DNA from: Strigamia acuminata
Taxonomy: Eukaryota > Arthropoda > Chilopoda > Geophilomorpha > Linotaeniidae
Assembly (NCBI GenBank): GCA_949358305.1
Contig: OX442320.1
Span: 10,620,259-10,680,258, forward strand
Direction of reading: 5' to 3'
DNA length: 60,000 nt
Part shown: positions 26,201 to 33,300 of the stretch, one piece after another
Layout: the number at the start of each line of letters is the position of its first letter
How positions within the stretch are numbered: the first letter of the stretch is position 1
The notes under the pieces: generated by a model
The model's input: the letters and a program-made list of their open reading frames with translations, nothing else
Databases searched by the model: none
Told to the model about the DNA's origin: nothing
Translations under genes and position numbers: made by a program

Positions 26201-28526
26201 GAACATTTTGTGTAACTTAGCGGATGACCGGGTATGAATCCGACGAACCGTTCAAACCCTCCAACGTAAAACCAAATCTAGCCAAACTACGCATAGTAAA
26301 AGAAGCCGAACTACGAAGAGGTGGCATTTTGGGGTATGGAGCATTTGGGACAGTGTACAAGGTAAGAAAGATGATTACAACCAATGGCTTGAAGAGATTT
26401 GACATTTTTCTGTGCAACTTTAGGGAGTTTGGGTCCCTGAAGGTGAAAATGTCAAAGTTCCTGTTGCAATCAAAGTTTTGAGAGATGGAACTGGCAGCAA
26501 TGCCAACAAAGAGATTTTAGAGGTAAATTTGTTTGGCATGAGAACTTGTGTGATGTAAATTGATGGAATTTTATACAATCTCTGCAGGAAGCGTACATTA
26601 TGGCGAGCGTTGAACACCCACATTTACTCCAATTACTTGCAGTTTGTATGACATCTGAAATGATGCTAGTGACCCAGTTAATGCCATTAGGATGCCTGTT
26701 GGATTACGTGAGGAATAACAGAGACAAAATTGGATCAAAGCCACTGCTTAATTGGTGCACACAAATTGCCAAAGGAATGTCGTATCTCGAAGAAAAGAGA
26801 TTGGTCCATCGAGATCTCGCTGCAAGAAATGTGTTGGGTAAAATCTGCAATTGGAGCTTCTGAAACTGGTTTTTCATGTTTGATTTCATTGACAGTTCAA
26901 ACACCAAAATGTGTCAAAATAACTGATTTTGGCTTGGCGAAATTGCTGGACATCAATGAGGACGAATACAAAGCGGCCGGTGGGAAGATGCCGATTAAAT
27001 GGCTGGCTTTGGAGTGCATACAACATAGGATCTTCACGCATAAGAGTGATGTGTGGGCTTTTGGAGTGACAGTGTGGGAATTGCTCACTTATGGTGGCCG
27101 GCCTTACGAAACCGTTCCGGCTCGCGAGGTTCCGGATTTATTGGAAAAGGGAGAGCGGCTTCCGCAGCCTTCCGTTTGCACCATAGACGTGTACATGATC
27201 ATGATTAAGTGTGAGTTTTATTGACGATTGCAATAGAATACACCCAGTTCTGTTTGTACATGGTCTTTTATTGCAGGTTGGATGCTGGATGCGGACTCTC
27301 GTCCGAATTTCAAGGAACTTAACGACGAGTTTGCGAAAATGGCTCGCGATCCGGGCCGTTATTTGGTTATTCCTGGTGACAAATTGATGAGATTGCCTAG
27401 TTACACACCCCAGGATGAGAAGGAGTTGATACATAATTTAAGCGTTGCTACCGAAGGACCGGAGATCATAATGGATGCTGAAGAATATCTTCAGCCTAAA
27501 CTGACTGTTCCTTTGTCCATGTCTGGACATCTAACACCTCCATTGTCACCAATTAAGGTTCAAAACTCATTTTGAATATTTAAATATTTGTATTTTTTAC
27601 GATTTTCTTTGATTTCAATTAGCCTAATCTGATGGATCATGCACGGTTAATTGATACCATTGATGGCTCATCGCATAACCGGTCACCTCAATTGAGGCCA
27701 AGACCTGACCGGAACTTTTCTCATCTGGAAGCCGCGGCAGCTAATTCTCCTAATTTGAACAGGAGGGATTCGGTCAATTCACGTTATAGCAGCGATCCGG
27801 TTAAATTATTTAATCGTAAGTCGTAAAGCAAAATACAAGTTTGGGTGCTTAAGAAAATTATCCCGTTAATAAAGAATAAAAACCGTGTTTTCTATTTAAT
27901 TCAAATCTTGCGTTAATTTTGGGATACCCTTTAAAATCAATTTTGGTTGTTTTAGATATGGATATAGACGAGGAACCTTTGGGAAACGGTCTTCCTGTGT
28001 TTGATTTAAACAAAGACGATGTGAAAATTCAATTCCCAAATGTCGATGAGGACGATTACTTGATGCCCTCCATAACAAATAATCAAAATAAATCACTCTA
28101 CATGGATTTAATAGGAGACAGCAAAGGTATAGAATTCTACAATTGTTAGTGTTGTATTGAACGACGTTCATTAGTTCAGGAACAAAGTTCGTGAACTAGT
28201 TCACAATTTAGTGAACGAGATACAACACTGGCAATTGTACAAAACCCAACAAGTGCTGATGACGAATGATTATTTTAGATCCCATAATGAATCCCTTGGA
28301 ATACGATCCGCGATTCAAGACGGCAACCAGGAATGCAATTGCAATGGATAACCCCGAGTACCACATAATGAACAACGGGATCACGGATCCAACGATAAAC
28401 GGGAGGCCGCGCCGGAAGAACACTTCGAGCGAAGATGACTCTGACCACGAGTACTATAATGATTACGAAAGGCTTCAGAAAGAACTCCAACCACTCAACC
28501 ACAAAAGAAATGAAACTACCGTGTGA
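3385..28526 (+). CDS. EGFR: EGFR/ErbB-family receptor tyrosine kinase, 24 coding exons, complete
   Basis: Exons: 3385-3469, 21353-21477, 21654-21864, 21929-22066, 22129-22316, 22380-22521, 23091-23192, 23262-23388, 23454-23621, 23686-23882, 23949-24081, 24149-24218, 24276-24491, 24662-25015, 25076-25194, 25252-25384, 26221-26361, 26424-26522, 26588-26837, 26896-27210, 27277-27557, 27623-27815, 27956-28126, 28279-28526. All junctions are GT-AG and in phase; the sum is 4206 bases (1401 residues). Order: signal peptide, receptor L domain ([19 protein letters not shown]), furin-like cysteine domain, second L domain, a long second cysteine region (exons 11-15, about 297 residues, roughly twice vertebrate domain IV), a TM helix near residue 795, then kinase: [59 protein letters not shown]. 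All kinase residues needed for activity are present. The tail keeps tyrosine docking sites EEYLQP and DNPEYH. Role: growth-factor receptor at the plasma membrane. Exon 1 is the least certain exon (see 7599-7719). Confidence 0.95.
3658..3665. promoter_or_regulatory. CRE palindrome TGACGTCA in EGFR-like intron 1
   Basis: Perfect 8-bp TGACGTCA about 190 bases after the end of EGFR-like exon 1, followed by GATAACGTCAT. Same motif as at 3101. Binding by CREB/ATF-type factors is family knowledge; function here is inferred. Confidence 0.35.
4330..5015. repeat. T-rich about 20-bp repeat (CCACATTTTCTC core)
   Basis: Pyrimidine-rich strand made of TTTTTTCCACATTTTCTCGA-type units with variable T runs. 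All of it is pyrimidine-biased, which leaves long open frames on both strands that encode Phe/Ser/His-rich or Lys/Glu/Asn-rich junk. I do not regard these as proteins. Confidence 0.85.
5493..5630. repeat. A/T-only low-complexity tract
   Basis: Alternating AAATTTTAAATTT palindromic blocks and A13-type runs with no G or C over most of about 130 bases. It can fold or melt easily; no gene is visible. Confidence 0.85.
6085..6450. repeat. 21-bp minisatellite (CTACGCGATTTTCGTGTTTT core)
   Basis: About seventeen tandem 21-bp units built on CTACGCGATTTTCGTG plus TTTTT. Because 21 is a multiple of three and the unit lacks stops in some frames, both strands show repetitive open frames (YAIFVFF on plus, VEKHENR on minus). 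Two shorter 30-bp variants (CGTAATTTTCG insertions) interrupt it. No independent coding evidence. Confidence 0.9.
6680..7110. other. GC-richer segment in EGFR-like intron 1
   Basis: Unlike its flanks this segment is rich in C and G (for example CCGATAGGGGGCAAACGCGG and a stretch with CCGAGGGACCGGCGGAACC). A shorter, diverged relative appears at about 12175-12260: both carry CCG-A-AGGGGGC and then CCCGT(C/G)AGATAA(C/T)CCCA(C/T). It is thus a dispersed element or a duplicated regulatory block. No spliceable ORF was convincing. Confidence 0.4.
7599..7719 (+). CDS. Candidate alternative first exon (signal peptide) for the EGFR-like gene
   Basis: ATG at 7599 (in frame with one at 7611) opens 40 codons that read as a signal peptide ([20 protein letters not shown]), then [15 protein letters not shown], ending in G|GTAGGA. 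The donor is phase 1, the same phase as the exon at 3385-3469, and both would join exon 2 at 21353 to give a valine codon before CIGTNGRM. So the EGFR-like gene may have two alternative promoters and signal peptides, or this exon may belong to another gene whose remaining exons I did not find. No downstream exon other than EGFR exon 2 was found that must join it. Confidence 0.4.
8255..9240. repeat. 21-bp minisatellite (AGAAATGTGCATTTTTAGAC core)
   Basis: Some forty units of 21 bp based on AGAAATGTGCATTTTTAGAC plus one base. Blocks carrying the variant ACCAATATCTGCAATTTTAG recur at intervals (8440, 8555, 8670, 8925), so there is a higher-order arrangement over the basic unit. Continuous frames on both strands are by-products of the 21-bp period. 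Confidence 0.9.
9487..9494. promoter_or_regulatory. CRE palindrome TGACGTCA
   Basis: Another perfect TGACGTCA in EGFR-like intron 1, at the edge of the 8.3-9.3 kb minisatellite. Motif seen; function not shown. Confidence 0.25.
9713..9743. repeat. Poly(T) run of about 31
   Basis: Uninterrupted T tract, flanked by ATGGCGGCTC upstream and AATGGCGCAC downstream. May mark an old reverse-transcribed tail on the minus strand; no element body was recognised. Confidence 0.7.
9890..10530. repeat. Degenerate AT-rich repeat with GCATTTT and GGCCTAAAA cores
   Basis: Two long copies (about 9890-10080 and 10085-10330) of a composite block, then a shorter one, each holding TTTGCATTTTGGTGCTAAA, TTTTGCACCTAAAA and GGCCTAAAATGAATTTTTTG-like stretches. 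Spacing of the composite is about 240 bp. It ends shortly before a short non-repetitive piece at 10550-10800. Confidence 0.75.
11165..11730. repeat. 21-bp minisatellite (AAGTGCATTTTT core)
   Basis: Units AAGTGAAAAGTGCATTTTTC plus one base, then GTAAAAAGTGCATTTTTGAG plus one base, both of 21 bp. The core GCATTTTT is shared with the 8.3-9.2 kb array. Open frames on both strands are due to the period. Confidence 0.9.
12299..12360. repeat. Poly(A) tract followed by ATGGCGC repeats
   Basis: A run of about 27 A is followed by AATGGCGCCCA8, AATGGCGCTC and AATGGCGCCAAG: three short GC-containing words separated by A runs. Looks like simple-sequence slippage. Confidence 0.6.
12930..14095. repeat. 41-bp minisatellite with a 289-bp higher-order repeat
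   Basis: Basic unit about 41 bp: GATGGCTGTCTGTTAAACAC then TAAAAACAGCCAAAAATCAAA. Each unit can pair GGCTGT with ACAGCC. A distinct variant, GATGGCTGCGTTTTTATTAC, recurs near 13154, 13443 and 13732, that is every 289 bp, and the variants between them repeat in the same order. This is a two-level satellite inside EGFR-like intron 1. Confidence 0.88.
14117..14170. promoter_or_regulatory. GATA-motif cluster, about 10-bp phased
   Basis: TTATC at 14119 and GATAA at 14132, 14142, 14153 and 14162: five WGATAR-like cores in about 50 bases, four of them on the same strand at almost exactly one helical turn. It directly borders the GC-rich island at 14180-14790 on one side and the 41-bp satellite on the other. 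Binding by GATA factors is motif-level inference; an intronic enhancer or internal promoter is plausible. Confidence 0.45.
14180..14790. other. CpG-containing GC-rich island inside EGFR-like intron 1
   Basis: G+C is far above the surroundings, with frequent CpG (for example GGGGCCGCGTGCGCTACGAA). Long frames exist on both strands. On the minus strand a frame from 14780 reads down to [11 protein letters not shown] and then meets GAG|GTGAGT near 14548, a good donor; on the plus strand a short frame MEFLDRAK ends at AAG|GTATGT near 14752. No partner exon was found for either, so I call no gene. It may be an internal promoter with a first exon of a nested transcript. Confidence 0.4.
14850..15045 (+). 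other. G-tract region with quadruplex potential
   Basis: The plus strand has successive runs GGGG, GGGGG, GGGGGGGG, GGG, GGGGGG, GGG, GGG with loops of one to five bases (14850-14905), then more runs to 15030. This satisfies simple G4 patterns many times over. It follows the GC-rich island. Confidence 0.6.
15225..15765. repeat. 20-bp minisatellite (TTGAATTTTTTAATTTTT / TGTGTTCAATTTTTGAAT)
   Basis: Starts as TGTTGAATTTTTTAATTTTT units and grades into TGTGTTCAATTTTTGAATTT units, both 20 bp. No gene. Confidence 0.85.
16430..16845. repeat. About 21-bp T-rich repeat (TTAGATTTTTGGTGTTTTTA)
   Basis: Irregular TTGTTTTTGG units pass into TTAGATTTTTGGTGTTTTTA units of about 21 bp. No gene. The non-repetitive stretches either side (15830-16430 and 16850-17900) show no convincing exon; a frame at 16003-16314 lacks splice or codon support. 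Confidence 0.8.
17075..17210. repeat. A-rich simple repeat and poly(A)
   Basis: AAAAAATA repeats followed, after 60 bases, by an A tract of more than 40 with a single G interruption. Nothing else visible. Confidence 0.8.
18019..18202. mobile_element. hAT-like MITE with 8-bp target duplication
   Basis: Element 18027-18194 (168 bp) begins CAGTGCTGGACTG and ends with its inverse, AGTCCAGCACTG. It is flanked by the perfect 8-bp duplication CTTAATGG (18019-18026 and 18195-18202), the length typical of hAT transposons. Inside are two near-identical copies of GGGGCAGGCTATGATGGGCC. No transposase is encoded. A related fragment lies at 59572-59650. Confidence 0.88.
18476..18910 (+). CDS. Nested small ORF, single-pass membrane protein of unknown function
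   Basis: 144-codon frame inside EGFR-like intron 1. From about codon 18 onward base composition and codon choice look exonic (many C/G third positions) and differ from the AT-rich intron. The protein is polar ([16 protein letters not shown], then [17 protein letters not shown]) and has one hydrophobic segment near the C-terminus, [20 protein letters not shown], followed by a short charged tail. I do not recognise the family. The start is uncertain: an upstream ATG at 18418 gives a signal-peptide-like start ([14 protein letters not shown]) that would reach this frame only if 18479-18506 (GT...TAG, 28 bases) were removed as an extremely short intron. Upstream of that ATG there is also TTGTTGCAG, a possible acceptor. 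It may be the last exon of a nested gene rather than a full gene. Confidence 0.45.
   Translation: MVNNNVGHTVGFTITQKVSNNRQDGRGRSSGVGNFFDKSDIQDSGHLAFNLDFIFNGDARAATKDTLSDKITDFSYRRQTGVNTVYKSAHAVMTAWDLDRDAHHHSSWLIFIGCCAIVYVTFWMPGCYGAQREKELEFVKGGRS
19092..19260 (+). mobile_element. Tc1/mariner-like MITE, copy 1 (right end lost)
   Basis: Begins TACAGTCGTGGACGAAAAAT and follows the same sequence as the 58060-58268 copy (GTTTAGCCGTTTTAAGTTTA, then GAGACCGGGTCAAGATTGAT and CCACCTGGTAGATAA) but lacks the right terminal inverted repeat. Confidence 0.75.
19840..20150 (+). mobile_element. Tc1/mariner-like MITE, copy 2 (internally duplicated)
   Basis: Starts TACAGTCGTGGACAAAAAAA at 19840, but the first about 100 bases are repeated from GTCGTGGACAAAAAAACTTC near 19941. 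It ends with the inverted terminal sequence (AACAGCTAAACTGAAGGAAA, TTTTTTGTCCATG) near 20147. No coding capacity. Confidence 0.75.
20542..20575. other. Perfect 13-bp hairpin, 8-base loop
   Basis: CATGTGTCAGGTA (20542-20554) and its exact inverse TACCTGACACATG (20563-20575) enclose ACTGTAGA. The pairing does not extend outward, which argues against a microRNA precursor. Lies in EGFR-like intron 1. Confidence 0.7.
22530..22985. mobile_element. Probable DNA-transposon remnant in EGFR-like intron 6
   Basis: Intron 6 (22522-23090) is much longer than neighbouring introns. It contains ACAGCAGATCCCCTAAAGT at the left and, inverted at the right, GTAGGGGACCGGCTCACTGT, with ATACGAAC/GTTCGTAT pairs between. 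These look like weak terminal inverted repeats. No duplication was defined. Confidence 0.35.
25440..26060. mobile_element. Large palindromic MITE in EGFR-like intron 16
   Basis: Two arms of roughly 280 bases are near-complementary: GTGTAATCCACAATTGTTTA (25531) pairs with its inverse ending TTGTGGATTACAC (about 26013), and CACCTCTCTCTCACATTGTT pairs with AACAATGTGAGAGAGAGGTG. The left arm is preceded by a roughly 50-base direct duplication containing CTCTGACAAGGAGACCG. The intron separates the transmembrane exon from the first kinase exon; transcripts would form a long hairpin. Confidence 0.85.
28139..28238. mobile_element. Short hAT-like MITE in EGFR-like intron 23
   Basis: AGTGTTGTA (28148) and TACAACACTG (28221-28230) are inverted termini enclosing CGTTCA/TGAACG and GAACTAGTTC palindromes. 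Flanks ACAATTGT and GCAATTGT match 7 of 8, consistent with an 8-bp target duplication. Confidence 0.65.
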
Positions 28527-28528
28527 AA

Positions 28529-28543
28529 AATAAATAAATAAAA
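28529..28543 (+). terminator. Poly(A) signals of the EGFR-like gene
   Basis: Overlapping AATAAA hexamers start three bases after the TGA stop (28524-28526). So close to the stop, they would give a very short 3' UTR; later A/T-rich sites may be used instead. Confidence 0.4.
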
Positions 28544-28559
28544 ATTTAAAATGTGTACA

Positions 28560-30380
28560 GTGACATTCAGGGGCCCATGGAGGATGAAAATAGCAACTAT
28601 ATATCTCGCCAAGTACCGAGAATCCTAGCTAAAACTCTGCTAAAGTGCCCATCTACCCAACTTGCACATGGGCGTCCATTGATTACTTGCTACTCCACAT
28701 AGTGGACACAGAAATCGGATAGCGGCGGAACTGGAAATTGTCGACCCCCTTGTAAAAATATACTTCGGGCAAGGGGCGCCTGATTTTTTTAAGCTCAGGG
28801 TGCTGAAAAGTGTTTTTGTATTTGGACGGTATTGCCGGCCTCTTCGGAACGTTGGGTTTTGCGCCCTGTCTTTCCGCTACTGGTTATTACTGTACTATGA
28901 CGGATGTTGGTTATTACTGTACTACGACGGATGTTGTTGCCTTAGAAGTGCCATAATTGATGTGAAGAAAGGCACAACTAACTTTTTAACACTGTGATAA
29001 TTTCTTGAATGTGTGTATATTTTAATTTGGTCTTTGAAACAATTACCATGTTTACATGTACCCAGTTATCTGGATAAGTGAAAATGCGAATTTTACTTTT
29101 CTGGAAAACTGATCATGTAAACAAATCAGTTTTCTAGAAAAGATAGACTTATCTGGAAAACTAAATTCCAGTTGTACGAGCTAGATTTTGGGCGTTTTGC
29201 GCATTGAAAACTGCATGTAAACACCCGTGCATGCGAAAATTCAAAAACTTGGATTGAGATATCGTCGGATCGTTGTAGTAAAAATACGTTAGGCCTACGT
29301 ACCAACGACATTTGCTACCGAAATCAATGTGAAATCAGCTAAAACCACCATTTTTGGGATCAGAATTTGCATATTAGGCACCATTGCAAAGATTCGAGCA
29401 AAAACCTCTTTCCTAACCACCATTTCATTTCTTTGGCTGAAATGGATCAACAGCCATTTTGTTGTTCCAGATAATCAAAGGGCAGTATGGGTAATTCTCG
29501 TATGACGTCATGTTTACCAGAAAACTAACGTCATGTAAACGCAAACGGTTATCCAGATAAATAAAATCCGAATATTCACTTATCTGGAAAACTGTGACCA
29601 TGTAAACATGGTAATTGAAACATTTATATTTTTTACAATTTTGTAAAATAGTTGTTGTTGATTCTGAAATTACATTCCTGAAAATTGGTGTTTTTGTTTA
29701 GATTTGTCTACAAAATTATATGTATACTGTGAAATGCATTGTTTGCTATTGTGGATAATATTTTGTATTCCTATATTGAAGAAAGTGTTTCTTTCGATGG
29801 AGTAATTCAGATTTTTATACAAAAATTTATATAAATTGTACTCATTCCCTTAAAAAATGTGGTTAAATCTGAATAATTTTAGTTCAGTTTGGAATACACT
29901 AAATCATGTTACTTGTAAAGTATATAGAAGTTATTATATTAATAATAATTATGTTAACAAATGATTCCTTATACAACATTTGCCAAATTACACATTTCTT
30001 CTTTCGTGTAAGTATTCGTTGACGGCTGTATTTTACTTTTGTACATTTTTATACATTGCTTTGGATAAATGAATCCTGTGTTTTAGTCAGGGTTCGATGG
30101 TTGCTACTTAAAAGAATAAAAATAAAATTACTTGATTATATTATTTTGGATTTATTACATCATGAGCAGTTTGGAATTAATAGCGTAGAAAAAATGTCTT
30201 TTTTTCCACCTGGCTGGAGATTCAAAGAACCAGTTTAGAGGTCAACAACTTACCTTGAAGATTTAATTGATGGTTTGATCTGAACACAGAAAAAAATAAA
30301 AAATAGCCCTAGGGAAAGATGATGGGATTCAATAAACAAGTGAAGCACAAACTAGAAGGACCCAGGGTTGAGGTTCAATC
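28560..30380. other. EGFR-like 3' flank: no gene apart from a MITE
   Basis: Between the EGFR-like stop and the next start codon I see one MITE (29036-29620), a duplicated 22-base word TGGTTATTACTGTACTA(T/C)GACGG near 28883 and 28908, and AT-rich sequence. Short frames at 28800 and 30056 have no splice or composition support. Confidence 0.5.
29036..29620. mobile_element. MITE with CAATTACCATGTTTACATG termini
   Basis: CAATTACCATGTTTACATG at the left is inverted as CATGTAAACATGGTAATTG at the right (end near 29616). Subterminal CTTATCTGGAAAACTG motifs occur on both sides. About 580 bp, no coding capacity. Target duplication not resolved. It carries its own TGACGTCAT. Confidence 0.8.
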
Positions 30381-33300
30381 ATGAGTAATATCAGCACAAG
30401 CAGCTGTAAAGTAAGTGATTGCAATTGCTTTAAATGATGAATTGTTATAGATTGACCACACAATTGGTCAAATTGAACCATTTAATCAATTTATGCATTT
30501 TTTTCAACACTAAAATTGCATTTTTAAATGATTGAGCCACATTTTTTTTAATTATTCTAGATTTAGGCATTTAGCACAGATATTTTAAACAATATTTGAA
30601 TTTATCTCATCTGAGATAACTTTTTGATCAGATATCGTGTTATTTTTTGTTGTGGATCACTAGTTTGGTTTCCAAGAACAACATTTATTATCCTGGGTCA
30701 AAATCAATGCTTCAATTGCTTCTTCACTGACATATTTTTAATTCTTTTTAGTATAAAACAATGAAATGTATTTAACTCAATTTCCAGTCCTCAATTTCAA
30801 CTTTACCACCTCAGCCATTCAGATCCAGATTAGTGGTTCTGGATCCAGAACATACTTTCAAAAACATTGCACCATGTGCACATGACTTTCCTTGCAAAAA
30901 AGTATTGTAAAACATTAATTACTGTTATTGAATTAACCAAATAATCATTTCTTCTTGTTTGATCAGGAAAGAAATGCATATTACACAGGATTTGCAGACC
31001 TCAAACAAAGAGCCACACAGATGGCCAAAACATCAAAACCTGTATCAACTAACTGCTGTGTTGTTGCTCTTGTTGTCATATTATTGCTGATACTTTGCAT
31101 AGTGTCTGGAATCTGCTTTGGATGTAAAAGATTATGTGCAAGACATTTTAATTCAATGATTAACTTATTTACTTTCTTTTTTGACAGTTAAAATGATTGA
31201 ATCTCTATTAAACAAAGCAGGTGTGTAGGAAATCACATGTTTACAGTGTGGTTGAGGATCTGTTTTGTACTTATAATGGAAATTGAGACTTTACAGGTGA
31301 AGGTGGCTTCAAAGGGTCATTTCATGTGACTGGAGAAGTGTTCAATTCCACTCTTCTTGACCCTTCAACCAGCCATTACAAAGCAAAAGCTGATTTTTAT
31401 GAAAAACAGGTAGGATTAAGTTTTATATTGATAATAAAACTTTTTTATTTTGGTATTTTCTATAGATCGATGGTTTAATAGAAGAAAGCATTTTGAAAAC
31501 AGTTTACATTAAGTCTGAAGTCACTGGATTTGATCAGTAAAGATGAGAATTATTGAATATCAAATGTTTATAATAATATTAACTTAATTTCTGTTGTAGG
31601 AAATTGAATTCCACATATTACTTGATAATCCACTTCAAGCTCTACTTCAATATGAAAAAAGCAAAACTTGACTCTGGACATGTGTATATTGTGATCGAAG
31701 AACAATTACAAACCGAAGATAAACAATTTTTCACAAGAAAAATCAAGATTGATCCAAATTCTTTAGAAATTTCAGGTGATAGATATTTTTAAGTCATTTT
31801 TCAATCACTTACTCATTTATTCTTCCAGAAATTGATTTTGATGACACCAACAACAATTCCTTCAAAACTGAAACCGTTGCAAACATTTCCCACCCATCCA
31901 CAGAACCAGACTCGATATTTTCTCGATCGGACACGTCGGAACGGAAACAATGTGTGCCGGTTGGTGCCCGATATTGCAGCGGCGTTTACTACAACCACAC
32001 GTCGTTCCCAAACATCTTTGGACACGAAACGCGATACGACGTGGACGACTTTGTGGACAAACATTTTTCTAAGTTGCTCACGTCTCGATGTTCCAACCAC
32101 ATCAAACACTTTCTGTGCTCGTTGTTACAACCTTCGTGCTCATTTCATCAAGTGATCCTTCCATGTCGGGAGTTTTGTCACGGTAAGATTAAAAAACTTA
32201 AGAGTCAAGGCCAAAACAAGCCTAATTGTCCCTACTTACTTGTTAGCCAACTGTATTGAGAATAATGAACTAGTTTAAGCTAATTTTATTCATAAATTTC
32301 TGCAGAACTTACACTTTTGTCTACCGATGTATAATTCTTTGTTTTCTTTGCAGCATTCCTGTCACAATGTCATTCCGTGATTCCATTTTTCCTTTCTCGT
32401 CATCTCCACTGCGACAACTATCCCTCGGTGAAGGACACCTCCCTGAAATGTTTAGCTGAACCAGACTGCAGTACATTTCTACAGTCCCGTAATCGCCGGG
32501 ATTGGATTTGCGACGACATCAACGATTGTCGTGACTTCTCCGATGAAAATAAATGCCGTATGTTTTAACCCAAAGCGCCTGCTGGGGTGAGCTGCAAATT
32601 AACCGTTTTGGTGCAATAATTCCTTTGTTGTAACAAAATACGCTCATCGCGCATATCTGCCGCGCAGATATGAAGTGTGTTGGGTTCAAATTTAAAGTTT
32701 TGGCACACTCTTGAATTCACAACCAAACATACAACACACCTTGTCATTGCTCTGCCGAACCGGTGCCAAAGACTTTCCAATAGGAAAAATTGCGTTAAGA
32801 TTTTTTTCTCCGATTTCAGGCCGTTGTAAGTCAGGACAGTTTTATTGCGGTGGCAATGTGTGCATTCCTATTGAAAAACAATGTGATAATAAGCAGGATT
32901 GCCCAAATGGATTGGATGAAAAACATTGCAGTAGGCTATAAAGTCTTTTTTAATCCTGCTAGTTGATCTGGACTGAGCATGTTTCTTTTGTTTGTAGTGT
33001 TTGTAGTTAATCCTCGAAGTACTAATCAACTTTCCACAATTTCTGCATCCTCCGGTGTTCTAGTCGTACGCTACCAAAGCATTCCAGCCAAAGTTTGTGT
33101 GGACAATTTGAATTACACACTTCTGGGAAATAAGAAATACGTCGTCCTGAATGAAATTGCTCGATCGACATGCGAACATCTGAATTACAGGTTTTTACTT
33201 TTTGTATCGTTGCTGTTTTCGTCTGTTATCCAGCTAAGAAAGATGACTAGTCGTTGAGGACAGGGTGCTCTTCGACCAGGACTGACTAATGCTTCTAGTT

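Noticed and set aside
28800-28997. 65-codon frame after the EGFR gene
   Set aside because: Contains a duplicated word (TGGTTATTACTGTACTA); no signal of a gene.
31141-31191. Read-through of corin-like exon 3 to the stop at 31191
   Set aside because: GGAT|GTAAAA donor and the TTGACAG acceptor at 31187 give a phase-correct join into the SEA domain.
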